Positions 35,306 to 44,569 of a stretch of DNA of 46,397 nucleotides are shown piece by piece; positions within the stretch are counted from its first letter, which is position 1, and each line of letters starts with the position of its first letter. Origin of the DNA: an uncultured Pelagibacteraceae bacterium (GTDB lineage: Bacteria; Pseudomonadota; Alphaproteobacteria; Pelagibacterales; Pelagibacteraceae). A model generated the notes under the pieces. It searched no databases, was not told where the DNA came from, and saw only the letters and a list, made by a program, of their open reading frames with translations. The DNA is taken from contig CACKFV010000008.1 of the NCBI GenBank assembly GCA_902599605.1, positions 1-46,397 of the forward strand. The letters run 5' to 3'. A program made the translations under genes and the position numbers.

Positions 35306-35309
35306 ATTT

Positions 35310-35705
35310 ATGAAGCTAACTATACCCTATTATTTACACAAAGCTGGAGCAGGTTTTCCTTCGCCAGCTACAGACTACATTGAGGAAGACATAGATCTAA
35401 ATGTTCACCTCATAAAAAATGTTCCTGCAACATTTATAATTAGGGTACAGGGAAAATCTATGGTCAATGCTGGAATTTATGATGGAGATTTATTAGTTGT
35501 AGACAAAAGCCTAAAGCCTAAAAATTTTTCTACTGTTATAGCAAATGTTCATGACGAACTTGTTGTCAAAAGTTTTGTCAAAGAAAACGATAAACAATTT
35601 CTAACTTCTGGATCTAAAAAATTTGAGGATAGAATTTTAATAAATGAAGAAGCAGATGTTTTTGTTTGGGGGGTCGTAACTTATGTCATCCACTCTGTAT
35701 ACTAA
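35310..35705 (+). CDS. umuD: UmuD, SOS mutagenesis peptidase-like protein
   Basis: Processed subunit of DNA polymerase V. The 131-residue protein has the LexA/UmuD peptidase dyad S50 (Q-G-K-S-M) and K87 (L-V-V-K-S-F). The cleavage site is recognisable from the conserved G-F-P-S-P-A that follows it: cutting at A14-G15, compared with C24-G25 in E. coli, so the removable N-terminal arm is about ten residues shorter. It sits directly behind a SOS operator and overlaps umuC by 23 bp, as expected for co-ordinated DNA-damage induction by RecA. Confidence 0.94.
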   Translation: MKLTIPYYLHKAGAGFPSPATDYIEEDIDLNVHLIKNVPATFIIRVQGKSMVNAGIYDGDLLVVDKSLKPKNFSTVIANVHDELVVKSFVKENDKQFLTSGSKKFEDRILINEEADVFVWGVVTYVIHSVY

Positions 35706-36963
35706 AAAAATTGCATTGATAGATTGTAATTCTTTCTATGTTTCCTGTGAAAGATTATTCAACCCAAAAATAAGAAGGCTACCTGTGGTAGTTCTTTCTA
35801 ATAACGATGGGTGTATAATATCAAGATCTAACGAAGCTAAAGCCTTAGGAATTAAAATGGGAGAGCCTTATTTTAAAGCACGAAATATTATTATAAAAAA
35901 TAATGTTCAGGTATTTTCTTCGAACTATTCTCTATATGGGGACATATCGCGAAGAGTAATGCGAACACTAAAAAGATTCAACTCAAAAATAGAAGTTTAT
36001 TCTATTGATGAAGCTTTTTTAGATTTGTCTAATTTTTCAGATAAAGAAGTAAAAGATGTTGGTAAAGAAATTAGAAATACTGTTTTACAATGGACTGGTA
36101 TACCAACTAGTATCGGAATTGCTGAAACTAAAACTTTAAGCAAGGTTGCAAATCACATAGCAAAAAAACAGAAGTCAGGTGTTGTAAGTTTGGTTAATAT
36201 TAAGGACTTAGACCCGATATTAGAAAAGGTTGAAGTAAGAGATATATGGGGAGTTGGAAAACAACTCTCAAAGTTTTATATCAAAAACGGAATTTACAAT
36301 GCAAAACAATTAAAAAATGCCTCAAACACTTGGATTAAAAAAACTAAAAATGTTCTTAGCTCAAGAACTGCCATGGAGCTAAGAGGTGTTCCTTGTATCG
36401 AAATTGAAACTAAACAAACAAAAAGAAAAAGTTGTTGTGTATCGAGATCGTTTGGAAAGAAAGTAGAAAAACTCAGGGAACTAAAAGAGTCTGTAACAAG
36501 CTACTGTTTAAATGCGGCAGAAAAAATTAGATCTGAGTCACTAGTCTGTAAATCTATTACAGTTTTTATAAGAACAAGTCCTTTTCAAAATAAAGGTATA
36601 TTTTATTCAAATTCAAAGACAATCGATTTTCCTATTGCAACAAATAATAGTATTGAAATAGTTAAAAACGCTCTTGCAGGGCTTGATCTAATATACAAAG
36701 ATGGATTCAAGTATCAAAAGGCTGGTATAACCTTGTCGGGTTTATCTGACTCTGAAAAAGGAAATAGTTTGTTTAAGTCTACAAAAGATGAAAGAATTAA
36801 AAACTTAATGCAATCTATTGATAACACTAACTATAGATATGGAAGATCAACAATTAGCTTGGCAAGTGCAGGAATAAATAAAAAGTGGAGTATGAGAAGA
36901 CAATATTCTTCAAAAATTGATACGGCAGATTTTTATTCTTTACCTAAAATAGTAGCAAACTAG
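35683..36963 (+). CDS. umuC: UmuC, Y-family translesion DNA polymerase
   Basis: Catalytic subunit of polymerase V, copying past DNA lesions such as UV photoproducts. The 426-residue protein has the Y-family palm residues D14 (A-L-I-D-C-N-S-F-Y) and D109-E110 (Y-S-I-D-E-A-F), the C-x-S-R-S-F-G linker block near 250 and the UmuC-specific C-terminal region ending K-W-S-M-R-R-Q-Y-S. Length agrees with E. coli UmuC (422). Its start lies inside umuD (23-bp overlap). A surface-ocean, light-exposed lifestyle fits retention of this mutagenic repair system in a reduced genome. The stop overlaps the convergent GT2 gene by 4 bp. Confidence 0.95.
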   Translation: MSSTLYTKKIALIDCNSFYVSCERLFNPKIRRLPVVVLSNNDGCIISRSNEAKALGIKMGEPYFKARNIIIKNNVQVFSSNYSLYGDISRRVMRTLKRFNSKIEVYSIDEAFLDLSNFSDKEVKDVGKEIRNTVLQWTGIPTSIGIAETKTLSKVANHIAKKQKSGVVSLVNIKDLDPILEKVEVRDIWGVGKQLSKFYIKNGIYNAKQLKNASNTWIKKTKNVLSSRTAMELRGVPCIEIETKQTKRKSCCVSRSFGKKVEKLRELKESVTSYCLNAAEKIRSESLVCKSITVFIRTSPFQNKGIFYSNSKTIDFPIATNNSIEIVKNALAGLDLIYKDGFKYQKAGITLSGLSDSEKGNSLFKSTKDERIKNLMQSIDNTNYRYGRSTISLASAGINKKWSMRRQYSSKIDTADFYSLPKIVAN

Positions 36964-37826
36964 TGAGGACGAACATCTTCAATGTTTGAGAGTGATGCAT
37001 CGAATTCTTTGATGTTTTCTCTATTGGATAAGTTAAAAATAATAAATAAAAATAGGATAAGTAAAAATAGAGGAAAGATGGTAATTAAGGAAATATTTTT
37101 ATTTATGATGGAAAAATAAATTACAAAAAACAAAATTGATCTGATAATAACATTAAACTTAAAAACAGAGATAATAGATAAACTATGTTTAACTAAATTT
37201 AAGAAACTCATTTTCGAAGGCCCAAAATAACGTTTACCTCTAGTTGATTTAATAGATCCAAAATTTTTTTCAATTTTAACGATTGATCCAGAAAAACTAT
37301 TCCAGGATGATTTTTCAATAATAAACTTTTTAACAACTGATTTAGGTAAACAAGTGAAATTTCCAAATTTAATACTTTTCCCTGTAAAGAAATAAGTTAA
37401 AAATTTATGGACTACATAAAAAAAGGTAAAAATTGATCCTTCAGATCTTTTAATTCTTTCACCGACTATTGCTTTATCAACGTAATAATCTGTACTTTCT
37501 ATAAATTTACTAATTTCATCAGGTCTGTCCTCCCCATCACCATCCATCGGGATTACATAGTCAAAATCCTCTTTTTCATAAATATATTTCAAACCTGTCG
37601 CAATAGATCTTGCGTGTCCAACATTTTTTAATAAACTGATAACTTCAACTTTGATTTCATCAGTAGAGAATTTTTTATCATCATATTTCTCTGTCGATCC
37701 ATCGTTAATTACGAAAATTGAGAACTTGCAATTAATATTTTTTACCTTCAAATTTATATTTTCAATAAGTTTTTCAAGAGACTGCCAATCGTTATAAACT
37801 GGAATTAAGATTATTATTTTTTTCAT
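36960..37826 (-). CDS. GT2 glycosyltransferase, polyprenol-phosphate sugar synthase-like
   Basis: A 288-residue protein with an N-terminal GT-A fold (about 1-190): [16 protein letters not shown], and the metal motif M-D-G-D-G-E-D-R-P near residue 93-101, as in dolichol/undecaprenyl-phosphate mannosyl or glucosyltransferases. Two hydrophobic helices lie in the last 70 residues and anchor it in the membrane. It overlaps the upstream GT39-like gene by 4 bp (ATGA), which suggests it makes the lipid-linked sugar that the GT39-like enzyme then transfers. Confidence 0.85.
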   Translation of the reverse strand: MKKIIILIPVYNDWQSLEKLIENINLKVKNINCKFSIFVINDGSTEKYDDKKFSTDEIKVEVISLLKNVGHARSIATGLKYIYEKEDFDYVIPMDGDGEDRPDEISKFIESTDYYVDKAIVGERIKRSEGSIFTFFYVVHKFLTYFFTGKSIKFGNFTCLPKSVVKKFIIEKSSWNSFSGSIVKIEKNFGSIKSTRGKRYFGPSKMSFLNLVKHSLSIISVFKFNVIIRSILFFVIYFSIINKNISLITIFPLFLLILFLFIIFNLSNRENIKEFDASLSNIEDVRPH

Positions 37827-39142
37827 CTATAACCTACACAAACTTTTTTAGTACAAATATAAGCATTTAGTAAATCAACATTTTTTTGATTTATTTCTCC
37901 AAGCCAAACCGGTCTTCCTTCCATATGATAAGATATATTACCTGCATACCATTCATCTCCTAAAACTACATTAATTGATTCTGTGAAATCTTTTTGCCAA
38001 ACTTGAAGAACTTTATTAGCTTCAACCTTGCCCTCATAGTCAGTTCTTTTATTTTCACTTATAAGTGAGACCAGACCATAAGTGATAGGAGACAGTAAAA
38101 ACAAAATTAAAAACGGTTTGAAAAATTCTTTAAAAGTTTGTTCATCATCTTTAATATCAAACATACTTAAAATAAGAACGCCAAGAAAAAGATAAAAAGG
38201 TGTCATCCACATCGTTCTTATTTTTGAGCCAGTTACTACTGAAGTTACAAACATTAAAACTATTGGAAGAAAATTTATGAGTAAAATAAAATATTTTTTT
38301 TTATCCTTTATATCAAATCTTATTTTTATTTTTTTTATTATAAAATAACAAAGAACAAAAAAAGGAATTAACATTCCAATCTGTTTCATCAAAAATATAA
38401 TTGGAAACTTTAAGTGATTTAAAAAACTATAATCTACCAATCCAGCTCTATTAAAAGCATATTTAATTGTTACAAAATCATTTTGAAAAAGCCAAATTAA
38501 ATGTGGAACTAATAAAACAAAAAATATTTCAATTGGTAAATAGTGTTTAAAATCTATTTTCCTAGTTTTTGTTATGAAAAATTCATAGGCAAAAATCATT
38601 ACTACTGATAAAAGTAAGTAAGAAAACAAATACTTTGTTAAAAAACCAATTGCAGCGGTAACACCTAACAAAATTAGTACTAAAGTATTTGAATCTTTCT
38701 TGATGTATAATTTCCATGAAAGGTAAACTGTAAGGGCCCAAAAAGGTAACTGGCAAACATTTACGTTAAATTCAGGTGTAGTAAAATTGTAAAAATATAT
38801 TCCTTCTAGAATTAAAACTGAAAAAAAACTTAAAGTTTTATTTTGAAAAAATTCATTTGAAAATACCCACACAATATAAAAAGCTAGTATTACAAAAATT
38901 TGACTTAAAAAATAATATGCAATGTCATTGCTTCCGAAAAGAAAATAAAAAAATTCAACAAAGAAAGCGCTCACCGGCGGATGCTTGTTATATCCCCAAT
39001 CTAAATTACTACCCCAGGCTAATGCTTCTATTGTATCTAATGGTAAATTATTATTTGTTATTGAAGGAATCAAAGTCCAAACAAATAAGTGTGCAATTAA
39101 AAAAAGATAGAATAAATTACTTATATTCTTTTTTTTAAACAT
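37823..39142 (-). CDS. GT39/ArnT-like membrane glycosyltransferase
   Basis: A 439-residue polytopic membrane protein with about ten hydrophobic helices. The early periplasmic segment contains the acidic/aromatic W-G-S-N-L-D-W-G-Y-N-K-H-P-P (around residue 45-58), the pattern of PMT/ArnT-family enzymes that use a polyprenyl-phosphate sugar donor. A short C-terminal soluble part follows the last helix (from about 375). It is the first gene of a two-gene unit with the GT2 synthase and is divergent from dksA. Acceptor (lipid A, protein or another glycan) is unknown. Confidence 0.83.
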   Translation of the reverse strand: MFKKKNISNLFYLFLIAHLFVWTLIPSITNNNLPLDTIEALAWGSNLDWGYNKHPPVSAFFVEFFYFLFGSNDIAYYFLSQIFVILAFYIVWVFSNEFFQNKTLSFFSVLILEGIYFYNFTTPEFNVNVCQLPFWALTVYLSWKLYIKKDSNTLVLILLGVTAAIGFLTKYLFSYLLLSVVMIFAYEFFITKTRKIDFKHYLPIEIFFVLLVPHLIWLFQNDFVTIKYAFNRAGLVDYSFLNHLKFPIIFLMKQIGMLIPFFVLCYFIIKKIKIRFDIKDKKKYFILLINFLPIVLMFVTSVVTGSKIRTMWMTPFYLFLGVLILSMFDIKDDEQTFKEFFKPFLILFLLSPITYGLVSLISENKRTDYEGKVEANKVLQVWQKDFTESINVVLGDEWYAGNISYHMEGRPVWLGEINQKNVDLLNAYICTKKVCVGYR

Positions 39143-39173
39143 ATACCTCTATATTTATACAATTAATGGTTTC

Positions 39174-39201
39174 TTGACACCATTTAATTGCTGAATATAC
39201 T
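39174..39201 (+). promoter_or_regulatory. sigma-70 promoter of dksA
   Basis: TTGACA (39174-39179, perfect -35) and TATACT (39196-39201, five of six to -10) with a 16-bp spacer. Transcription would begin near 39208, followed by a GC-containing initial segment (GCGAGCGC), giving a leader of about 15 nt before the dksA ATG. One of the best promoters in the window. Confidence 0.75.
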
Positions 39202-39222
39202 GCGAGCGCTTTAGAAATTAAA

Positions 39223-39642
39223 ATGGTTAAAATTTCAAAAAACTACGTTCCAAAAGAATCAGAAAAATATATGTGTGAAAAACATAAGCTGTTTTTCAAA
39301 AACAAACTTTCAGAGTGGAAAAAAGATCTTATAAGATCAAACAACGAAGCTTTGTATAACAGCTCAATGGATGACAATAGCACATCAGCAGACATCGTAG
39401 ATCAGGCAAGTTCATACACGGATAAAAATGTTGAGATGAGAGCTATAAATAGACAGATAAAACTTATATCTAAAATCGATGCCGCGCTAAGAAGAATTAA
39501 AGATGGAACATATGGTTTCTGTGAAGATACAGGTGAACCAATTGGAATTAAGAGACTAATTGCTCGTCCTGTAGCAACATTAAGTATTTCTGCTCAAGAA
39601 AAACACGAGAAAGAGGAAAAAGTTTACGCAAGTGACGTTTAA
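39223..39642 (+). CDS. dksA: DksA/TraR-family transcription factor
   Basis: Binds the RNA polymerase secondary channel and, with ppGpp, adjusts rRNA and amino-acid gene transcription under starvation. The 139-residue protein has the coiled coil with tip motif D-I-V-D-Q-A (57-62, DksA D-x-x-D-x-A) and the zinc-finger-like domain at G-T-Y-G-F-C-E-D-T-G. Only C100 of the four zinc cysteines of E. coli DksA remains (the others read T, and S/A in L-S-I-S-A-Q), as in other alphaproteobacterial DksA proteins that fold without zinc. Transcribed from its own strong promoter; the stop overlaps the convergent GST gene by 4 bp. Confidence 0.93.
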   Translation: MVKISKNYVPKESEKYMCEKHKLFFKNKLSEWKKDLIRSNNEALYNSSMDDNSTSADIVDQASSYTDKNVEMRAINRQIKLISKIDAALRRIKDGTYGFCEDTGEPIGIKRLIARPVATLSISAQEKHEKEEKVYASDV

Positions 39643-40265
39643 GGTGAGGGTATTTTTTCTCCTTTATTCATAAAATCATACCCTTTGATAACAGCTGCTC
39701 TTCTTGCAATATCATTATACCATCTCGTCAAATTTTTGTAGTTCTTTAAACCGATATCATGCCAGTCATGTCTAGCAATCCATGGCCATGTAGCTATGTC
39801 AGCAATTGAGTACTCCTCACCTGCTAAAAATTTTGATTGTGATAATCTTAGATCTAAATCGTTATAGATTGCTTTTGAAATTTTAAAATATCTATCTTCC
39901 CCAAATTTACTTTTACCGGGATTATAATGATGAAACTGGTGGTGTTGACCTAACATTGGTCCGACATATCCCATCTGGGCCATTAACCATTGATTGATTT
40001 GGTCTCTATTTTTTTCATCATAAAACTTACCACTTTTATTACCTAGGTAGATTAAGATTGCACCAGACTCAAAAATTGTTTTACCGTTTTCATGATCTTT
40101 TATTACAGGTATTTTGTTAAATGGACTTATCTTCTTAAATTCAGGGTTAAATTGTTCATTTTTAAACAAATTAACCTTCGTAACTTTGTACTCATATTGA
40201 ATTTCCTCAAGCATAATTGAGATCTTTTTTCCATTAGGCGTGTCGGCTGTAAAAAGCTCAATCAC
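39639..40265 (-). CDS. glutathione S-transferase family protein (YfcG/Ure2-like)
   Basis: A 208-residue protein with the N-terminal thioredoxin-like domain (about 1-80: L-F-T-A-D-T-P-N-G-K-K, N-K-I-P-V-I, F-E-S-G-A-I-L-I-Y-L) and an all-helical C-terminal domain (about 88-200, with G-E-E-Y-S-I-A-D-I-A-T-W-P-W). The T-P-N-G start of helix 1 is that of YfcG/Nu-class GSTs, which have disulfide reductase activity. Start is GTG at 40265, overlapping the stop of the ferredoxin reductase gene by 8 bp. It is the last gene of the ferredoxin-reductase-GST unit. Confidence 0.9.
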   Translation of the reverse strand: MIELFTADTPNGKKISIMLEEIQYEYKVTKVNLFKNEQFNPEFKKISPFNKIPVIKDHENGKTIFESGAILIYLGNKSGKFYDEKNRDQINQWLMAQMGYVGPMLGQHHQFHHYNPGKSKFGEDRYFKISKAIYNDLDLRLSQSKFLAGEEYSIADIATWPWIARHDWHDIGLKNYKNLTRWYNDIARRAAVIKGYDFMNKGEKIPSP

Positions 40266-41276
40266 CTTTTACGCCAAGTCTGTTTTTTATAGCTTTTGAG
40301 GATGTAGTAAATTCAAAACGATATTTCTCATTGGGTCTAGCTAATTTAAAGCAAGCTCTCGCTGCTAAAGCCCCTTCGTGAAAACCTGATAAAATTAATT
40401 TTAATTTTCCTGGATAGTTACAAATATCACCAACAGCATAAATCCCTTTTTGGTTAGTTTCAAATTTCTCAGTATCAACTTCGACTGTTTTTTTATCAAT
40501 ATTTAGCCCCCAATTTGCGATTGGCCCCAACTGCATAATAAGCCCAAAGAAACCCAGCACATAGTCTGTTTTTAAATTTTTAATATTCTTATCATCATCT
40601 TCAATATCTATACTTTCAATTTTATTTGAACCATTAAGTTTTTTTAATTGAAACTTGGTAAAAAGATTTATTTTCTTTAATTTTGTTAATTCATGAACTT
40701 TATCAACAGTTGCCTGAGCGCCTCTAAATTCATCCCTTCTATGTATCAGATTAACATTACAATTATTTGACAATTCAACAGCCCAATCTAAAGCGCTATC
40801 CCCACCGCCAAAAATTGAAACTGTTTTGCCTTTAAAAATATTCTTATCCTTTATTGAATATAAAATTGATTTATTTTCAAATTTCTCATGTCCCTCAACT
40901 GAAAATTTTCTTGGTTCAAATGATCCAACTCCACCCGCAATTATAACATTTGGAGTAGTAAACGAAGTTCCTTTATTTGTTTTAACAATCCACTTGTCAT
41001 TATCTTTTTTTACTTCATCAACTCTTTCAGATAAATGAAATTTAATATCAAATGGTTTTAGTTGATTTATTAAATTATTTGTAAGCTCCTCCCCTGTGCA
41101 TTCTGGAACTGCTGGAATATCATAGATTGGTTTGTCGGGGTAAAGCTCTATACATTGCCCACCAATTTTATCTAAGTTATCAACTATCTCACAATTTAGA
41201 CCAATTAATTTTAATTGGTGTGCTGTAAAAAGACCTGTTGGTCCAGCTCCAATAATTAACGCATCTGTTTTAATCA

Positions 41277-41277
<1 letters not shown>
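40258..41277 (-). CDS. ferredoxin--NADP+ reductase, thioredoxin-reductase-like type
   Basis: A 339-residue FAD enzyme moving electrons between ferredoxin and NADPH. FAD-binding G-A-G-P-T-G starts at residue 8; NADPH-binding G-G-G-D-S-A is near 167-172; the second FAD motif Y-A-V-G-D-I near 284-289. The redox C-x-x-C of thioredoxin reductases is absent between the domains, which places it in the FNR class found in Bacillus YumC and many alphaproteobacteria. It begins in the TAATG overlap with the ferredoxin gene, so the two are likely partners. Confidence 0.92.
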
Positions 41278-41657
<380 letters not shown>

Positions 41658-41672
41658 TTAAGATAATTTTAA

Positions 41673-42446
41673 TTATCTAGCTCTCGCTGGTGTACTTGAA
41701 ACTGCAGCTGCCCAAATAACTAGACCGAATGCGATCTTGTTAATAAAGTCAGCTAAGTTGTAAATGATGTTCAATGAAGCTGCATCAATTCCACCTGTTA
41801 GGTAACCAAAAATGTAACCTAATGGGTAAATTGCCCAACCGATTGTTACGATCATTCTCATTGCACCGAAAGCTGTAACAAGTGCTTTGTTACCACTTTT
41901 AGATGCTGCTTTTCCAGCTTCACCAGAGAATACTTCATATAAGATGTAGATCCATCCAGCCATACCGATTACGAAACCAAGTGTAGCGTTGATGTAACCT
42001 GCTTCTCCTAAGTATCCACCTACTAGCATTACTACTGATCCGATTAGTAATCTCCAGAAAATTCCTGAAGGTACTTTTCTTATCGCTGCTAATATTAGAT
42101 AAAACTCAATCATTTGTAACGGTACTGTAATTAACCAGTCAATGTATCTGTACACTGTTGGTGAGTCACCTGTAATGATCCATACTTCTCTCATGTACAT
42201 GTAGTGAACAAATGCAACACCTGTTACTAGACCTGCAACTGTTATAGATGTTTTCCAACCACCAGCTACTGAACCTCTTTCCATGAAGAAAAAGACAGTT
42301 GCTGCAGCCATACCCATAGAAATTAACCAAAATGATATTCCTACAAGGTCATCCGTAGCTAACAGAACAGTGTCTGCTGCGTTTGCCGCACCAGCAAAGC
42401 CCACTAGAGCTAATGCTGCTAATGCAAACAATTTTAGTTTATTCAT
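41673..42446 (-). CDS. proteorhodopsin, blue-light-tuned proton pump
   Basis: A seven-helix retinal-binding membrane protein that pumps protons outwards in light. In the 257-residue precursor, residues 1-23 are a cleavable signal; the functional residues are D103 (proton acceptor), E114 (donor), H81 (Asp partner) and K237 (retinal Schiff base in F-I-N-K). The spectral-tuning position, equivalent to 105 of green proteorhodopsin, is Q111 (V-P-L-Q), the residue of blue-absorbing forms. A strong GAGGGAG ribosome site (42459-42453) and a private terminator suggest high expression. No retinal-synthesis genes are in the window. Confidence 0.98.
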   Translation of the reverse strand: MNKLKLFALAALALVGFAGAANAADTVLLATDDLVGISFWLISMGMAAATVFFFMERGSVAGGWKTSITVAGLVTGVAFVHYMYMREVWIITGDSPTVYRYIDWLITVPLQMIEFYLILAAIRKVPSGIFWRLLIGSVVMLVGGYLGEAGYINATLGFVIGMAGWIYILYEVFSGEAGKAASKSGNKALVTAFGAMRMIVTIGWAIYPLGYIFGYLTGGIDAASLNIIYNLADFINKIAFGLVIWAAAVSSTPARAR

Positions 42447-42477
42447 AAAAAACTCCCTCTTTAGTTAGTTTTTTGTT

Positions 42478-42580
42478 AGTTTAAATTTAAACTACGATCT
42501 AAATACAATTTAGACCAAAGTTGGGGTCCTAATATCAAATATAAAGACTTATTAGAAGAGTTATTTAGGACTAATTTAGG
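42478..42580. promoter_or_regulatory. proteorhodopsin / acyl-CoA synthetase divergent control region with several inverted repeats
   Basis: The 215-bp gap 42447-42661 must hold promoters for both divergent genes. In it I see a perfect 16-bp palindrome AGTTTAAATTTAAACT (42478-42493), TCTAAAT-ACA-ATTTAGA (42498-42514), and GTCCTAA (42526-42532) facing TTAGGAC (42565-42571), with a further ATTTAGG at 42574-42580. The repeated CTAA/TTAG theme suggests binding by a dimeric regulator, but AT-rich DNA produces such repeats easily. Confidence 0.4.
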
Positions 42581-42661
42581 TTGATTTTACTCGCTTTTTG
42601 AAATTAAATGCAACTAACACGTAGAAAAAGCCTTAAATAACAAGATTTTGAGTCATTTATT

Positions 42662-44563
42662 ATGAGCAAGAAATTTGAGCAAATTTACAACAAATCTATA
42701 TCAAAGCCAGACGAATTTTGGAGGGATGTTTCGGAAGATATATTCTGGTTTAAAAAGCCAACTAAGATTTTAAATAAGACTAATCCCCCATTCTACAAAT
42801 GGTTCGAGGATGGATCAACGAATACTTGCTATAATGCATTAGATTTCCATATTGACAATGGTTTAGGAGAAAAAACAGCGCTAATTTATGATAGTCCAAT
42901 TACAGGTAACAAAGCAAAGTTTACTTACAATGAACTTAGATCAAAAGTTTCAAAATTTGCAGGGGCTTTAAAAAATCAAGGACTTCAAAAAGGTGATAGA
43001 GCTATCATTTATATGCCAATGGTACCTGAGGCTGTAGTCGCCATGTTGGCTTGTGGAAGAATAGGTGTCATTCACTCAGTTGTTTTCGGAGGGTTCGCCT
43101 CTAATGAACTTGCAAGTCGTATAGATGATAGTAAAGCCAAAATTTTAATAACTGCGTCGTGCGGTTTCGAACCCGGAAGAACAGTAGAATACAGACCGCT
43201 CGTAGATGGGGCTCTAAAACTTGCCAAACATTCAGTTGAAAAAGTTGTCTTTTTCCAAAGAAAGGGCCATGAGGTAAAATTAAACGCTCCAAAAGAAATT
43301 AGCTGGGACGAAGCTTTATCGGATGCAAAAGATACAGATTGTGTAGAAATGAATTCAAATGAATACGCCTATATTCTCTATACATCAGGTACAACTGGTG
43401 TACCAAAAGGAATTGTAAGAGACATCGGGGGCCACATAGTTGCTCTTAAATGGACTATGAAAAATATTTACAACATAGATGAAGGCGATGTTTGGTGGTC
43501 CGCAAGTGATATTGGTTGGATTGTAGGTCACTCATATATTGTTTATGCCCCTTTATTTAAAGGTTGTACTACTGTTTTATTCGAAGGCAAGCCAGTAGGA
43601 ACTCCAGATGCTGGTGCCTTTTGGAAAATGATCTCAGAATACAAAATCAAATCTTTATTTACTGCACCTACTGCTTTTAGAGCGATTAAAAAAGAAGACC
43701 CAGAGGGAAAATTTTTTTCAAAATATGATTTAAGCTCTTTTGAATCTTTATTTTTAGCTGGAGAACGTGCTGATCCTGATACAATTAAGTGGGCTGAAAA
43801 TTTACTTAAAGTTCCGGTAATTGATCATTGGTGGCAGACTGAAACAAGCTGGGCGATAAGCTCAAATTGTACTGGTATCGAAATGATGAGAACAAAATAT
43901 GGTTCTGCATGTAAAGCTGTACCGGGTTATGATGTAAAAATAATTAAACCAGATCAAAATTTAGCAAAGCCAAATGAAATGGGGGATATAGTTGTAAAAC
44001 TACCTTTGCCACCAGGAACATTTCCAACTCTTTGGAATGCAGATAAAAGATACAAAGAAAATTATATGTCAAATTATGAGGGTTATTATCAAACCTACGA
44101 CGCAGGTCATATTGATGAAGATGGTTATATTTGGATTATGTCCAGGACTGATGATATCATTAATGTAGCTGGTCACAGATTATCTACCGGTGCAATTGAA
44201 GAAGTATTATCAGAACATCAGTCAGTTGCTGAATGTGCAGTTCTTGGAATAACAGATAAGTTAAAAGGGCAGTTGCCTATTGGACTTATTGTATTAAAAA
44301 CAGGAGTAGACAAAGATAATGAGACAGTTTCTAAAGAATGTATTCAAATGGTTCGGGATAAAATTGGTCCAGTTGCTGCATTCAAGGTTGCAATAATAAT
44401 TAAAAGACTTCCAAAAACAAGATCGGGTAAAATTTTAAGAGGAACTATACGAAAAATAGCAGATAATGTTGAATATAAAATGCCTCCTACTATTGATGAT
44501 CCAGCAATTTTAGATGAGATTAAAGATGATCTTATCAAAAATAGTATATTAAAATCTGTATAA
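42662..44563 (+). CDS. prpE: propionyl-CoA (or acetyl-CoA) synthetase
   Basis: Activates a short-chain acid to its CoA thioester through an acyl-adenylate. The 633-residue protein has the N-terminal ACS domain, the adenylation core motif Y-T-S-G-T-T-G-V-P-K-G (240-250), W-W-Q-T-E-T around 393 and the C-terminal catalytic lysine K590 in T-R-S-G-K. The I-V-R-D-x-G-G-H-x-V-A block and D-H-W-W-Q-T-E-T-x-W-A-I are those of PrpE/ACSS3 propionyl-CoA synthetases rather than Acs, so propionate (for example from DMSP breakdown) is the likelier substrate. It is divergent from proteorhodopsin. Confidence 0.9.
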   Translation: MSKKFEQIYNKSISKPDEFWRDVSEDIFWFKKPTKILNKTNPPFYKWFEDGSTNTCYNALDFHIDNGLGEKTALIYDSPITGNKAKFTYNELRSKVSKFAGALKNQGLQKGDRAIIYMPMVPEAVVAMLACGRIGVIHSVVFGGFASNELASRIDDSKAKILITASCGFEPGRTVEYRPLVDGALKLAKHSVEKVVFFQRKGHEVKLNAPKEISWDEALSDAKDTDCVEMNSNEYAYILYTSGTTGVPKGIVRDIGGHIVALKWTMKNIYNIDEGDVWWSASDIGWIVGHSYIVYAPLFKGCTTVLFEGKPVGTPDAGAFWKMISEYKIKSLFTAPTAFRAIKKEDPEGKFFSKYDLSSFESLFLAGERADPDTIKWAENLLKVPVIDHWWQTETSWAISSNCTGIEMMRTKYGSACKAVPGYDVKIIKPDQNLAKPNEMGDIVVKLPLPPGTFPTLWNADKRYKENYMSNYEGYYQTYDAGHIDEDGYIWIMSRTDDIINVAGHRLSTGAIEEVLSEHQSVAECAVLGITDKLKGQLPIGLIVLKTGVDKDNETVSKECIQMVRDKIGPVAAFKVAIIIKRLPKTRSGKILRGTIRKIADNVEYKMPPTIDDPAILDEIKDDLIKNSILKSV

Positions 44564-44569
44564 AACTTA

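Noticed and set aside
35142-35309. Replication origin at the DnaA box
   Set aside because: Only one box was seen, with no box cluster and none of the genes usually next to origins.
39223-39642. Degraded DksA because three zinc cysteines are missing
   Set aside because: Other alphaproteobacterial DksA proteins also lack these cysteines, and the coiled-coil tip motif is intact.
43161-43176. tRNA T-arm-like GGTTTCGAACCC
   Set aside because: It lies inside the acyl-CoA synthetase reading frame and no acceptor, D- or anticodon arm can be built around it.
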